A stretch of 64,000 bases of DNA from Macropodus opercularis (GCA_030770545.1 CM061106.1:14743001-14807000); one strand, 5' to 3'; counted from the first letter of the stretch, positions 1 to 10,096 are shown. The notes: generated by a model from the sequence alone, not told the origin. Program-made: numbers and translations.

Positions 1-310
1 GGACACAACCCTCTATGTTCAGTGTTAGTACGACATCAGATTATGAATAAACACGTCACATGTCTGACACATGGGTAAATCTGTTTTCCAGAGAGATTTT
101 CAGCCTAATGTCTGTTGAATATCTGACTCCAGACCAGTTTCACTGTGATGATTTAATGCTGCGTCACTGTTCCTCTGTTTTTTGCTGCGTCACTGATGAC
201 TAACAAATAAAAGGAACAAACTAACAACAGCTAAAAAAAGAGTAACGACACTAAAGTCAAATACTTCACCTTTATATGGAGGAAATTCACTGAAGCTCGA
301 CGCAGATACA
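1..310. repeat. Arm of a diverged inverted duplication (partner at 43240-43802)
   Basis: Read as the reverse complement, this segment matches 43240-43802 in blocks: the start (ggacacaaccctctatgttc), the block around 60-180, and the block with tatatggaggaaattcactg. The partner carries extra sequence between about 43350 and 43500. A third, shorter copy lies near 42235-42350. The conserved core holds a TATA-like tatataaagg when read on the minus strand, so a duplicated promoter or first exon is possible. I cannot name a family. Confidence 0.6.
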
Positions 311-411
311 AAGTGAAAATGGCCCGAATCAGAAAATGATGGAGGAGCCTGTAACTGGAGACGTTGAACGTTCTCTGGTTCTTCTTCTTTGGTTTGTAGA
401 GGCGTCGTCAT
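190..411 (-). CDS. Small ORF with hydrophobic C-terminus, doubtful
   Basis: A 73-residue ORF with a polar N-terminus and a hydrophobic C-terminal stretch (about residues 53-71) that could be one membrane segment. It is not a family I recognise. The middle part (SASSFSEFPPYKGEVFDF) recurs in a 65-residue ORF at 42148-42345 on the plus strand, which gives it slight weight. However, the DNA is equally conserved outside the frame, and the third copy near 43250-43340 is not open. It may simply be untranslated first-exon sequence. Confidence 0.15.
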   Translation of the reverse strand: MTTPLQTKEEEPENVQRLQLQAPPSFSDSGHFHFVSASSFSEFPPYKGEVFDFSVVTLFLAVVSLFLLFVSHQ

Positions 412-675
412 CCAGTTGGTTTCTTCAGCGCCCTCTTCTGTTCAGAGGACAGTTGATCATTTCCAGTCAAATGAAACATTAAACGTTAGATTCTATTTAA
501 ACTATAAACAGGAAACATGATCAGATGCTCAGGCAGCTTCTGTCCTTAGAATATTTCTGTGACTTTCTAGTTTAGTGACAACAGAAAAAACACTCTGAGG
601 TTTTAAAGTAACAACATTAACTGCTGATGTGTCCATCCAGAACCTGGACCTAGCATCAAAAAGCCTCCTCATATA

Positions 676-760
676 CAAAAATAAAATAAAATAAAATAAA
701 ATAAAATAAAATAAAATAAAATAAAATAAAATAAAATAAAATAAAATAAAATAAAATAAT
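676..760. repeat. (AAATA)n microsatellite
   Basis: About 16 tandem copies of ataaa/aaata, followed by AT-rich sequence to about 800. The 250 bases before it (421-675) show nothing recognisable. Confidence 0.95.
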
Positions 761-1705
761 AATTTTAATAAATTATTAAAATATTTAATATTTCATTGCC
801 ATTGTGTCAAAGGTAGTTGATATATGTATGTGAGGAGTTTATTTTTAATGCATGATTTCATACATTTATTGCGTCTATTGTGTATTTATTCATTGCATGT
901 TTTTAACATTTGCATGACTTCACACCGACTGAACTGCTTAACATCTGAGTCACTGATGAGCTGGAGCTGAAACCAGACGCTTCGTCTGCAAAGCTACTGG
1001 TCATTTATTCTAATGAAAGCCTTGATCTTTTACTCCAGTGATTTAATGAATAAAATCTGATATATTTCATTGGCTTCCCCCTTTTTAACTGGTTGCTTCC
1101 ACCTGATTTCGCTGCAGCCTGTTTTATTTGTTGTTGTTTCCACTGCTGCAGATGTTTAGGTTCTCAAAGTGTAGTTGACTCCATTGACTGATATACTTGC
1201 TAAACGTGTTGATCTGCACTAGTCCAGGAGCAGAGTTAGTCCTTCAGTCACCAGTGGTTTAACAAACAACATTCTCTTGACCTGGAGCAGAAATATTCCA
1301 GTATCCTGACAGAAAAACACGGAAAACATGTAAATGTTGAACATATGTGTCACTGTCTTTCATCCTGCTTCTATCCAGTAATGTTAGAATAATTCATAGC
1401 ACAACTACAACCACTGTGAATACGTGCGCGCTTACAGCAAACGGCCGCGTTGGTGACGCCTGCGCCGCGTGCACGCGGAAAACACAGGACTGTTGCCGAG
1501 CCCCACGCCCAGCAACTGAGAGGCGCGCGCATTAGCATGTTTGATGAAGACCAGGCGGAAAAGACGCAGGTCGCTGCTCGTGAAGCGACCGAAGGTTCGA
1601 GGCTGCGTCCGAACTGACACACGCTGAACATCTGGGACCTTAACGGCCAATGAAATGTGGGACAAAGCTTCCACGGTACGATGACCGCCCAGTGGCTGAG
1701 TATCC
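761..1705. other. Non-genic stretch with a CpG-rich patch
   Basis: No gene seen. About 1425-1600 is unusually rich in CpG (tgcgcgc, gccgcgt, cacgcgg) for this AT-rich neighbourhood and could be a CpG-island remnant or promoter. Short overlapping ORFs here have no recognisable domain. Confidence 0.5.
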
Positions 1706-2343
1706 CATGTATTGTTGCCGGGGGTTGTTTAGCTAAAACGCCCTAAACCGGTTTCCATTCATTTCAATGGTAGAGCTAAACCACTAAACCATATGGATGA
1801 GATGTACTTCCGTCCGCTAGTTTTGCTGTCGCGCCGTTTCTGGACAAACCGGTTGTGACGTCGCCTTTTCAGCTGCGGCTGCAGGAGAAGAGACGACCTG
1901 CGTCCGGTAACACCGCAAAGTTTGAAGTTAACGCCGCGGATTCGGGGGAACCGGCGATCGGTCTGTTGTTTTACTGCGGCTGCGCGTTGTGCAGCGTGTT
2001 TCATCTTTGTCGTTCACCGTTTATCACGGTGACGTGGAAGCACCGCTCGATCCGCGAGGTATTCAAGTAAAAGTATCTGGTTACGGTTGTATTTCACTGT
2101 TTGTGATAAAAACGCGCCGGATAAACGATCAAATGACTGATTATTTAAGGGAGTATGATATATTATATATAACAGAATATGATATATTATATATAACAGA
2201 ATATGATATATTATATCATATATATAACAAGTGAAGAGTAACACTGCTCCAGGAAATGAATACGTGTTATTTAAGCAGAGGGCTTAGTTGTAAACGTCTG
2301 TAGGTGTTTGAAATGCATCAAACCCTTTGTCTTTGCTCCTGTA
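1706..2343. repeat. Dispersed repeat, copy A, with 24-bp minisatellite
   Basis: Shares start (catgtattgttgccg), internal blocks and end (ctttgtctttgctcctgta) with copy B at 36704-37373. Copy A keeps about 210 CpG-rich bases (1843-2055) that copy B lacks. It has about 3 units of the 24-bp minisatellite aacagaatatgatatattat..., against about 13 in copy B. Homology between copies stops exactly where the promoter and ORF module begins, at about 2344. No terminal inverted repeat is seen. An LTR-like or satellite-bearing non-autonomous element is possible. Confidence 0.75.
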
Positions 2344-2394
2344 ACACACAATTAACGAACCCCCTCTCGTCAACTTAATTTGACAGGTCTAGGT

Positions 2395-2690
2395 CATAAG
2401 GTCACGGTCTTCCCATGGTTTCTGATTGGTCCACGTCATAAGCCAATGAGATTGTGGAAACGTTCCTAACCCCGCCCAGTCGATTCTGATTGGTTCAAGC
2501 CATGAGCGAATCACGTAATGAGAATGTTTCTAACCACACCCCGTGAACACGCCTCTTCGTTCAAGCCCCACCCTGTAGCTTCTGATTGGGTCATGCCGAG
2601 GGCGAATCACAGCGTCGACCCACCCTTCAGATTGTCTGAAGGCGCCCCCTCCAGTACACTGGGAGGTTCTGTTCATGGTCTATAAAATGA
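2395..2690 (+). promoter_or_regulatory. Compact promoter: repeated inverted CCAAT boxes, GC box, TATA box
   Basis: Three copies of a module beginning ctgattggt lie at about 2422, 2486 and 2582. Each contains an inverted CCAAT box (ATTGG at 2425, 2489 and 2585) followed by a catgag/gcgaatcac-like segment. The first two units repeat over about 60 bases. A forward CCAAT is at 2443 and a GC box (ccccgccc) at about 2471. A clean TATAAAAT lies at 2681-2688, 70-78 bases before the ATG of the 2759 ORF. Repeated upstream elements packed next to a TATA box resemble a strong viral-type promoter. Confidence 0.7.
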
Positions 2691-2758
2691 GGGTCTGTCT
2701 TGGTAGAAGTTAGCTAAGCAGTTCAGAGTTTCTTTTTCTAAGCCTGAAAAAAAAGAAG

Positions 2759-3442
2759 ATGAGTTTGAGTCTGAGCAACTTCATATGCAGCGTTAAGGTG
2801 GGCCTTAATGAAGAGTCCGAGTTATGGAAGGCTCCCAAGAAGGGTACGCTGTACCTGTGTCGTGTACAGAAACCGCCATCGTCGCCTCTACAGGATGAGC
2901 TGAAACTGGATTCGGGGACTTTTGGTTATGTGTTCCAGCACATTACCGGCGAACTTTTGCTATACCAGCTAGAGGAAGGCGAAACTTTTTCTCCAGACAC
3001 TGTGAGAGCGCCTCTGCTGGCGAATGACTGGGGCGTTCTGAGACATATAATCATGGATTATGTCAAAGACTGTATGTTTGATGCGGTAGCCGAAGAAGAA
3101 GAAGAAGAAGAAGAAGAAGAGGAGGAGGAGGAGCCTTGCAAGAAGAAGAAGAAGGTCAGAGAAACGATGCTTGACGGTTCTGATGCTGATGACGGCGGTA
3201 ACCCCGATGTATTCAGAGCTGTGTGGGAGACCCCGTCGGGTAAATGGTTTTACAAAATAATCGCAGCGTTTAACAAAGATGGACCGACCTTCATGAAGCT
3301 GTACCGTATCAACAGCGAGTGTGGGGTTTTTCAGGCCTGGTTGGAGATATTTGACAAGTGGGGGGAGAAAATAGCGGAGATGTTTCGTACGAGTCAGGAC
3401 TGGCAAGAAATGGTGGTTCTGAAACGGTCTCTGTTTGTGTAA
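2759..3442 (+). CDS. Intact ORF of unknown family with acidic tract and NLS-like basic run (virus-like module, gene 1)
   Basis: A 227-residue uninterrupted ORF that I do not recognise. The N-terminal half (about 1-110) looks globular, with the segments LYLCRVQKPPSSP and FQHITGELLLYQLEEGE. Residues 112-125 are fourteen consecutive Glu. PCKKKKKV follows at 126-133 and resembles a classical nuclear localisation signal. The C-terminal domain (about 150-227) is rich in Trp, Phe and Lys. The start has a purine at -3 and lies 78 bases after a TATA box. An AATAAA at 3510 could polyadenylate its message. The next gene follows on the same strand after 120 bases with its own TATA-like element. That compact tandem layout, the lack of introns and the repeated promoter suggest a captured viral gene or an accessory gene of a retrovirus-like element. 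A nuclear regulator is inferred from the acidic and basic tracts only. Confidence 0.65.
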   Translation: MSLSLSNFICSVKVGLNEESELWKAPKKGTLYLCRVQKPPSSPLQDELKLDSGTFGYVFQHITGELLLYQLEEGETFSPDTVRAPLLANDWGVLRHIIMDYVKDCMFDAVAEEEEEEEEEEEEEEPCKKKKKVRETMLDGSDADDGGNPDVFRAVWETPSGKWFYKIIAAFNKDGPTFMKLYRINSECGVFQAWLEIFDKWGEKIAEMFRTSQDWQEMVVLKRSLFV

Positions 3443-3504
3443 ACGCCTCTTGGCTGTCCTTCCCGCCCCTTGACCCGCCTCCGTTCTTAGACCCTCCCTA
3501 CCAA

Positions 3505-3520
3505 TCTGAAATAAATAGAG
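3505..3520 (+). promoter_or_regulatory. TATA-like / AATAAA element between the two virus-like ORFs
   Basis: The sequence gaaataaatagagg lies 68 bases after the first stop and about 50 bases before the second ATG. It can serve as the poly(A) signal of gene 1 (AATAAA at 3510-3515), as a TATA-like box for gene 2, or both. Confidence 0.45.
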
Positions 3521-3562
3521 GCTGAGAACAACCCCTCCACAAGCCAACCAAGGAAGAACAAG

Positions 3563-4267
3563 ATGTCTCAATCCCTGTCTTCCAGCATCGATAGCATCTG
3601 GGGCACCGGCTATGAGACCGGGTCTCAATTCCCTCCATCCCCGGCCTCCTCCGGCATCGACAGCGTTTGGGGCGGTTCAGGCTATGAACCCGATGGGTCT
3701 GAAGACTCAAGGTGCTCCTCCACAAGCCATGATGCATCTCTCCCGGAGGTTCGTCCATCCCCTGAAGGAGAGAGCCGGACCAAAACCGAGGCGGTTGGTG
3801 ATGAACTGGACGGACCAATGCTCAAACTATTTCTGGACACTATGAAATCCTTGGTGTCTCGTGTCTTGTACATAGCGATACATGATTTTAAGGAGTACAT
3901 TTGCAACGGATGTCAAATATCTCATCCGAGCCAGATGCAACACACCTGCCTGTTTGGGTTACCCAACTTCTTCCTACACACCCATTACGATGACCTAAAG
4001 AAGAGGGTGGTGACGAATCGCTTTATCCTAGCCGCCTTGAAGCTGCTGGCTAATTACAACATTGACGTCTCAGAGGAGAAGGTCAGAGAAGTGTGCGAGG
4101 CCATTCTGCAGGAATTAAAGCCTTCTGAAAAAGTGTTGGACACTATCGGGGACATACAGGACGAGTTGGTAGGAGACTCTGAATCAAAGATTGAAAATCT
4201 TCAACAAGCCGTGAACTTTTGGGAGGAGAAGGAGGATCTTGACACAGCTATATTGATGACTCCTTGA
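3563..4267 (+). CDS. Intact ORF with CxxC...HPSQ...HxC motif (virus-like module, gene 2)
   Basis: A 234-residue uninterrupted ORF. The N-terminus (1-80) is Ser/Pro/Gly-rich and contains a duplicated short motif, IDSIWGTGYE at about 9-18 and IDSVWGGSGYE at about 32-42. The middle (about 85-165) looks like a folded alpha-helical domain. It carries C114, C117, H121, H127 and C129 in the pattern C-x2-C-x3-HPSQ-x2-H-x-C, which suggests a small zinc-binding site. The C-terminus is acidic and helical. I have an impression that similar HPSQ-containing segments occur in small proteins of fish viruses or virus-derived elements, but I cannot name one with certainty. It follows gene 1 on the same strand and probably belongs to the same element. 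Both ORFs lack stops, so the insertion is either young or selected. An aquatic DNA-virus origin and an accessory gene of a foamy-like retrovirus are both possible. Confidence 0.65.
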   Translation: MSQSLSSSIDSIWGTGYETGSQFPPSPASSGIDSVWGGSGYEPDGSEDSRCSSTSHDASLPEVRPSPEGESRTKTEAVGDELDGPMLKLFLDTMKSLVSRVLYIAIHDFKEYICNGCQISHPSQMQHTCLFGLPNFFLHTHYDDLKKRVVTNRFILAALKLLANYNIDVSEEKVREVCEAILQELKPSEKVLDTIGDIQDELVGDSESKIENLQQAVNFWEEKEDLDTAILMTP

Positions 4268-4284
4268 TGTTGAACTCTGTAGTT

Positions 4285-4438
4285 TTTTGTAGATGCTGAT
4301 TGGGAGTATGTATTTTGCTCTGCATAGATGTTAGTACGTTTATGTTTTTATTCTGCATTGTATAAATGTTATTGCTATTCTGCTTTGTATAGATGTTAGT
4401 TTTTTTTTATTCCGCTTTGCATAGATGTTAGTACGCTT
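4285..4438. repeat. Short tandem repeat behind the two-ORF module
   Basis: Three to four imperfect units of about 40 bases built on ttattctgctttgtatagatgttagt. Homology to the Gmr1-like retroelement starts right after it at about 4440, so the array marks the junction. Confidence 0.7.
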
Positions 4439-4439
4439 T

Positions 4440-6145
4440 TGTATTATTGTGGCTCAGCTTTGTCTGTTAAATTTTCTGGCCCGTATGTTGTGCAGGAAAA
4501 GCTCAGTAGCACAAATTATCTAATCCAGACTCCTGACCGTAGGCGCCCAACCAGGGTATGTCACATCAACATGTTGAAGTTGTACCACAAACGAACAAAC
4601 CCAAACGGGCCGCCTCAGAATGTCAGTGTTGCACCCGTGGTTTCTGTTTCAAGGACAAGTGTTCCATCCGATGAGGATGGGCTCATCCTAAGAGGTGCTG
4701 AGCCACAAGGAGCCAGATTAAATAACTCAGAAATCCTGTCAAATCTAACCCAGTATTTATCCCAACTTAGTGATCAACAGGTGGCCAGTGTGATGACCCT
4801 CATACAGGATTTTCCATCCCTCTTTCATGATGTGCCATCACAAACTACTATCATTGAACATGATATTGTCTTGTCTAAGGCCACGCCCATTAAGCAACAT
4901 GCTTATAGAGTAAACCCTCTGAAAAGAGAGATAATGAGGAAAGAAGTCGATTACCTCATTCAACATGGATTTGCCGTGCCAAGCTCAAGTGCATGGAGTT
5001 CCCCCTGTCTCTTGGACACTAAGGCAGATGGGAGCCCTAGATTCTGCACTGACTTTCGTAAAGTGAACTCTGTTACAGTCACAGATGCTCATCCTTTACC
5101 TTTGATCGATGATTGCATTGATGAAATTGGGCCTGCATTGTTTATTACTAAACTTGACATGCTAAAAGGATATTGGCAGGTTCCATTAACACCTAGAGCA
5201 TCTGAAATTTCTGCCTTTGTAACTCCAGATTCTTTCTTGCAATATACAGTTATGCCCTTTGGTCTCTGTAATGCCCCAGCAACATTTCAACGGCTAATTA
5301 CAAAGGTATTAGGGAATCTCCCCAACTGCAGGGCATATCTGGATGACATTGTTGTATACAGTGCTGACTGGTCAACCCACATAAGCACCTTAAAGAAAGT
5401 ATTCACCCGTCTGGCTTCTGCTAACCTAACTTTAAACCTTGCCAAGTGTGAGTTTGGCAAAGGCACTGTTCTCTATCTTGGTCAGCAGGTGGGAGGTGGA
5501 CGAGTATGCCCATCAACGGTGAAGGTCTCTGCTCTTGCTCAGTTTCCGATTCCTACTACAAGGAGGGAGCTGAGACGTTTCCTGGGAATGGTGGGGTACT
5601 ATCGGAGATTCTGTAAGAACTTCTCATCAATTGCTGCACCTCTAACTGCCCTGACTAGTCCTGCAAGGCCGTTCTGTTGGCCAGACGAGTGTCAACAGTC
5701 ATTTCTCAGTCTTAAAAGAATTTGTTGCACTCCTGTTCTGTCTGCTCCAAACTTTGCTCTGCCTTTCAAACTGGAAGTTGATGCCAGTGCAGTAGGCGCA
5801 GGAGCTGTACGTCTCCAAGAGGATAACCAGAGCATTGACCATCCCGTAAGTTATTTTTCAAGGAAGTTTGATAAACACCAACTCAAGTACTCCACTATTG
5901 AGAAGGAGACTTTAGCTCTCTTGTGGGCTCTGCAACACTTTGAGGTTTACGTAGGATCCTCCTCTAAACCTGTGAAGGTCTTCACAGATCATAATCCTTT
6001 AGTGTTTCTGTCCAGGATGTATAACAACAATCGTCGGCTGATGCGCTGGTCCCTTATTGTCCAGAATTATAATTTGGAGATTATCCACAAGAAGGGTTGT
6101 GAAAACATTTTGGCAGACACACTGTCCCGTGCCCCTTTAGAGTAG
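4440..6145 (+). pseudogene. 5'-truncated Gmr1-like Ty3/gypsy pol: integrase C-terminus, then reverse transcriptase and RNase H
   Basis: One open frame of about 560 residues. It begins inside an integrase C-terminal GPY/F module (KFSGPYVVQEKL, then VCHINMLKLYH). After a spacer comes a complete-looking Ty3/gypsy reverse transcriptase with FCTDFRKVN, KLDMLKGYWQVPL, MPFGLCNAPATFQR and the catalytic YLDDIVVYS (about 5335). RNase H follows with VDASAVGAG, KETLALLWAL and FTDHNPL, and the frame closes with DTLSRAPLE. Integrase upstream of reverse transcriptase is the reverse of ordinary Ty3/gypsy order and is the hallmark of Gmr1-like elements (first described from cod). Gag, protease and the integrase core are missing. 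The sequence starts abruptly after a tandem repeat, so the copy is a truncated relic even though this ORF has no internal stop. The ATG at 4439 is not the natural start. Confidence 0.9.
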
Positions 6146-6181
6146 ATAGGTAACCATGAGTTACCTCTTAATGGGTGGGGG

Positions 6182-6869
6182 TGTTACGTGCCAGGAAGGC
6201 GAGGGAGGAGACTGTAGTTTTGTCTGTGCTGTTTGTCATCTCTCCCCAGGATCACACCGCCTGATTGGCCTGTTTATACTGACTGGAACCAACCAGCATC
6301 TGCAGCAGCCTACAAAAGGTTCAGACTGAGTGGGAGGAGTCTCTCTCTCTCTGCCCTTCCTGTCCTGAGCAGACGTCCATGTTGCTACTACGTGAAGCTA
6401 GCCTTTGTTTTGTTTTGCCACCTTTTGACCAGGTGCTGCTGGCTAGGCTTTTTGTTTGTTCTACCTTGAGACCGTTCAGTGGTAAGAGGCTGGGTCTAGG
6501 TAAGTTGGGGGTACCCTGTACACATGCAACACGCAGCTGAAACTTCTGTTAGACACACCAGGTAAGACAGCTGCTGCTCCCCCTGTAATGTTTTGAACCT
6601 GCTGTTTTTAGAGTAGGTAGACAGGCCTTTTTGTTAATTTTGTTTCTCTGACTAGTTAGATAGACGGGCCCTGTTTTGTTTTGTTCAGTTCTTTTATTTG
6701 GCACAGCTGCGGACCAGTCCTCTTACCCTGTACTTGTGTCCTAACCCATACCTCATTTGTGCACCAATAAATGAACACCATCTACTAAACACTGACTGCT
6801 CCTGTGGTTACTTAGTGTTAGGGCCTCCTCCTCCCACTAGACCGAGCCAGACTGAGAGGGGGCATAATA
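6182..6869 (+). mobile_element. 3' LTR of the Gmr1-like element
   Basis: A G-rich polypurine tract (atgggtgggggtg) lies just after the pol stop, and the LTR starts at TGTTACGTGCC. A TATA-like tttatactg is near 6274 and AATAAA at about 6767. The 3' border is placed at ggcataat (about 6869) by analogy only; no 5' LTR is present to confirm it. Confidence 0.65.
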
Positions 6870-9462
6870 GATGTAAACTAAATATGTTCTAGATAAAATT
6901 TCAGTTTTTATGATTGATTATAATTATGTATAAACCATTAAAGACTCATTTCAGAATAAACAGTTTCTTCTTCAGCTAATTTGCTGGATTATTGAGAGGA
7001 AGGAAGCATCTGAGCATTTTATTCTTTCCAGGTATTAACACAGTTAATTGAGATGAAATTAAACTGCTGCACTGCTACAGTTTATCATCTCTGCATTATG
7101 TCCTGTACATTAAAATGTAAATATGCAGCACTGCTTTGTATGTAGGCAACAGTCCAGTCTCCTTAAAATTACAGGTTATAAAGAAAGAAATAACGCGGTA
7201 AAATAAACAGATATATTTATATATAAATTTATTTAAATTTAAAAGCACTTTGGTTGTTTAATCCTTCGTTTGTTATGCACCAGCAGCTCACAATAACCCT
7301 GCATTATCTAAGAAACGCTCCTCTGAGCCTTCCCTCAGAGGAACAGGGCCTTTTAGAACAACAGCTGCCTAATTCAGAGGTTTACTCATGTGGAGCAGAG
7401 CAGAGCCCACAGAGTGAGTACAGAGCCAGCAGGCTGCTGTGAGGGGCATGTCGCTGTGTTTACTTTGACTGAGTTTATCAACCCATCCTGAACCTTTTTC
7501 ACCTCCGCTGCTTTGTCAGTCTCTGTGATCCCCCTGCTTCACCGCTACGCCATCCTCTCCCTCCCGAGGTCGACCTGAGGCATTCTGGGAAAGTAGCTCG
7601 TCTCTGCAGACCCTGCTGCTGAGCTCCTCACCAGTCCCAGTCAGTCTGAGAGGCCAGAGTATGAGAAACAACGACATGACTAAAAACAGAATTTATGATC
7701 TTTATCATAGTCTCCATTGAGTTTCTACAGATTTTTTTTATTCTCATTGTTGCACTGAAAATGTTTATTTGAATATGTGGATGCAAAGGAAACAATTTTT
7801 AAAAGTTTGATGCACTTTCACTCATGATTTCCCATTAATTTTGACATTAGCATGTCGAGTTTCATGAAGTGCTGAGATCACATACTTCACTGTAGAGTTG
7901 TTTTTATGGTTTTAGTGCCACGTTTGTGCAAACCCTAGAGAACAAAGTGCAGCATCTGATGTAAGTACCTGAAGAGAGAGTAGCAGTTAGTTAAGAAAGC
8001 ACAGAGTGCGCTGACAAACGCTTCTCTGCTGTCTGGCATAAATGAAACATGGATCAACCTGATGATTCCCACACCATTAAGCTCTGTGTTCACTCATCGA
8101 ACCACATAAACCACCTCAGTTAGTAAACGCCTGTATGAAGAGAAAGCAACACAACGAAAGACACAAATAGGCAGGACAGATGGAAGGTTTTACTCAGACA
8201 AAAAAAAACAGCAATATTCTCCGTCAAACTGTTGACGACTTATTTCCTCAAGTGCTTTCTTGTTTTTAACGCATTGCAAAACAACAAAGATTCAAGTCGT
8301 AGGAGTGAAACCTGTGCAAATAATATTGTTGTAATTAGTTTAAGTGTGGCTCTGAATTTGTCTTTAAAGAGGTGGTTGTGTTACGTAAAACGGCGAATTG
8401 TCGTTTGTTCACAACTGCCAGGAATCGTCTTTATTTTGTAAAATCTATGTTTTTCAAGTAAATTTAATTTAATAGCATCTGTAGCATTTTAAGAAATTTC
8501 TACACTTTATTTTTATTTAAATGCTAACATTCAACAAAAACTACCACTTGGCAAAAAGCTGCCTTAAAGTTGACTCGTTGTCAGACGTGCAGTAAAAGCC
8601 AGGAGCTGCACAAATAGGACTTTTTTTCATGCTGAGTTGGACAGAAGTGCTGAAAGTTCTGCAGATCCGTCTGCGGACACATCAGCTTCCTTGTCAGTAG
8701 AAACAGACGTAGAGGGTGAGAGGAAGACAGACAGTCATTAAGATGATTGAAGAGCAGAGTAGTGAAGGTGTCGGATTCAAATGAAGGACTCTTCTCTTCA
8801 GAGAACCTTTAGTCCCCCTCAGTCTCAGCACCATCCTCCACCTACACCCATTATCAGACTTTTATTGTTTAGTTAAATGCGTGAGTAGAAATGATTCGAA
8901 TAATGAGTCACAGTGTGAGATCAGCATCTGCACTGGAACTAGTTGGAACTAGTTCATACAGTGGTTGTGTAGCATGTATGGAAGCATTTATACATCAGCA
9001 ACAATGTCTCTGTGTTGAGCTGAAGCTGAGACGTTGCTTTAACAATGTTTTAACATATTACATAAATTACATGAACTCTCAGTGCCCTTAATTTGAAAAT
9101 TTAAGTTGAATCAGTTCACCAAGGGAAATAAAATATAGTTAATGAAGTCAAAGTCAATTTTTAATATACATTTTTTTATTTTGAGAGAAAGAGAAAGAAA
9201 CTAAAATACTCAACAAACTTTTTTGTTACATATTTTCCCATTTTAATTAGGTGAGTGTTTCTTTAGGTGTCAGTATTTCAGTGTGTTGTGTATTGTGTGG
9301 ACATAATTACCAGCGTTTGTGAGTCATCATGTGGATCCTGACTTCGCAGGTGTGGTTCACATCTGTTAACGGCTTTGTTGTTGTTCATCTTCGCCCTGTT
9401 CCCTGGTGTAGCTTTTACATCTCATTATGAATATGAGCAGACGCCTCTAACCTCCCCCATCC
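6870..9462. other. Non-genic stretch with one low-copy duplicated block
   Basis: No gene recognised. About 6945-7143 is repeated at 22885-23046 (same strand) and partly at 35155-35245 (inverted); shared text includes cagttaattgagatga and tatgtcctgtacatt. These copies lie around the zinc-finger genes and fit local segmental duplication. The rest (7144-9462) shows only short chance ORFs. Confidence 0.5.
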
Positions 9463-9486
9463 AACACACACACACACACACACACA
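9463..9486. repeat. (CA)n microsatellite
   Basis: About 12 CA dinucleotides in a row. Confidence 0.95.
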
Positions 9487-9694
9487 GGAGGAAGACTGAG
9501 AATTCTGTCAACCCCCACCAACACACCCGTCTTTCTGCCTATTATTATTGTGGACTGTGCTCGTTGTCTGTGGGTTGTTGTTGAGTGATGCTGCCTCTAA
9601 TGAAACATTAGAAGGTGAGTGTGTCCCTGTTAAACTCCCTCCTCACCACCACCCCCTTCTCCTGCAGGACAACTTTACTCTGCATCCACTGGGT

Positions 9695-10096
9695 TAGTAT
9701 TGAATGATGCTCAGTAAAATCAAACTGATTCTACAGTATAAATATATAAACGTAGCCGCGTCAGAAAAACAAGGAAATAGAAGCAAAGGCTGTTGATTCT
9801 AAATGAAGAGGTTTCAATTCTCCCTGGCGAGTAAAGAGTAGATCCTCACATTATCCAGCGAGTGGCGCTGTAGCTCTATGGCTGATGGCAGCCCTCGCCA
9901 GAAAACAAGTCGCACACGTGACGTCATCGTCCAGCGACATCGTACTTTTAAGCGCCTCGACGGAAAACTACAGGCAGCGAGAAGGTGTAAGTGTTGAAAC
10001 GAGTCTTTGTACATTGATTCGTCCAGAAGGAGATAAAATTGGTCCAACTGTCTCTGAACATCGTTCTTCACTAAGGACTCGCTGCAGCATTTTGGA
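9695..10096 (+). promoter_or_regulatory. Probable promoter and noncoding first exon of zinc-finger gene 1
   Basis: 9695-9890 is duplicated at 46428-46605 upstream of zinc-finger gene 3 (shared attatccagcgagtggcgctg), which ties it to the gene family. Just downstream, an E-box CACGTG (9915) overlaps a palindromic CRE, TGACGTCA (9919-9926). A strong splice donor, GGA|GTAAGT, lies at 10096/10097, and an acceptor (ttttttccacag) sits just before the ATG of the coding exon at 12900. The first exon is inferred to be noncoding. Confidence 0.5.
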
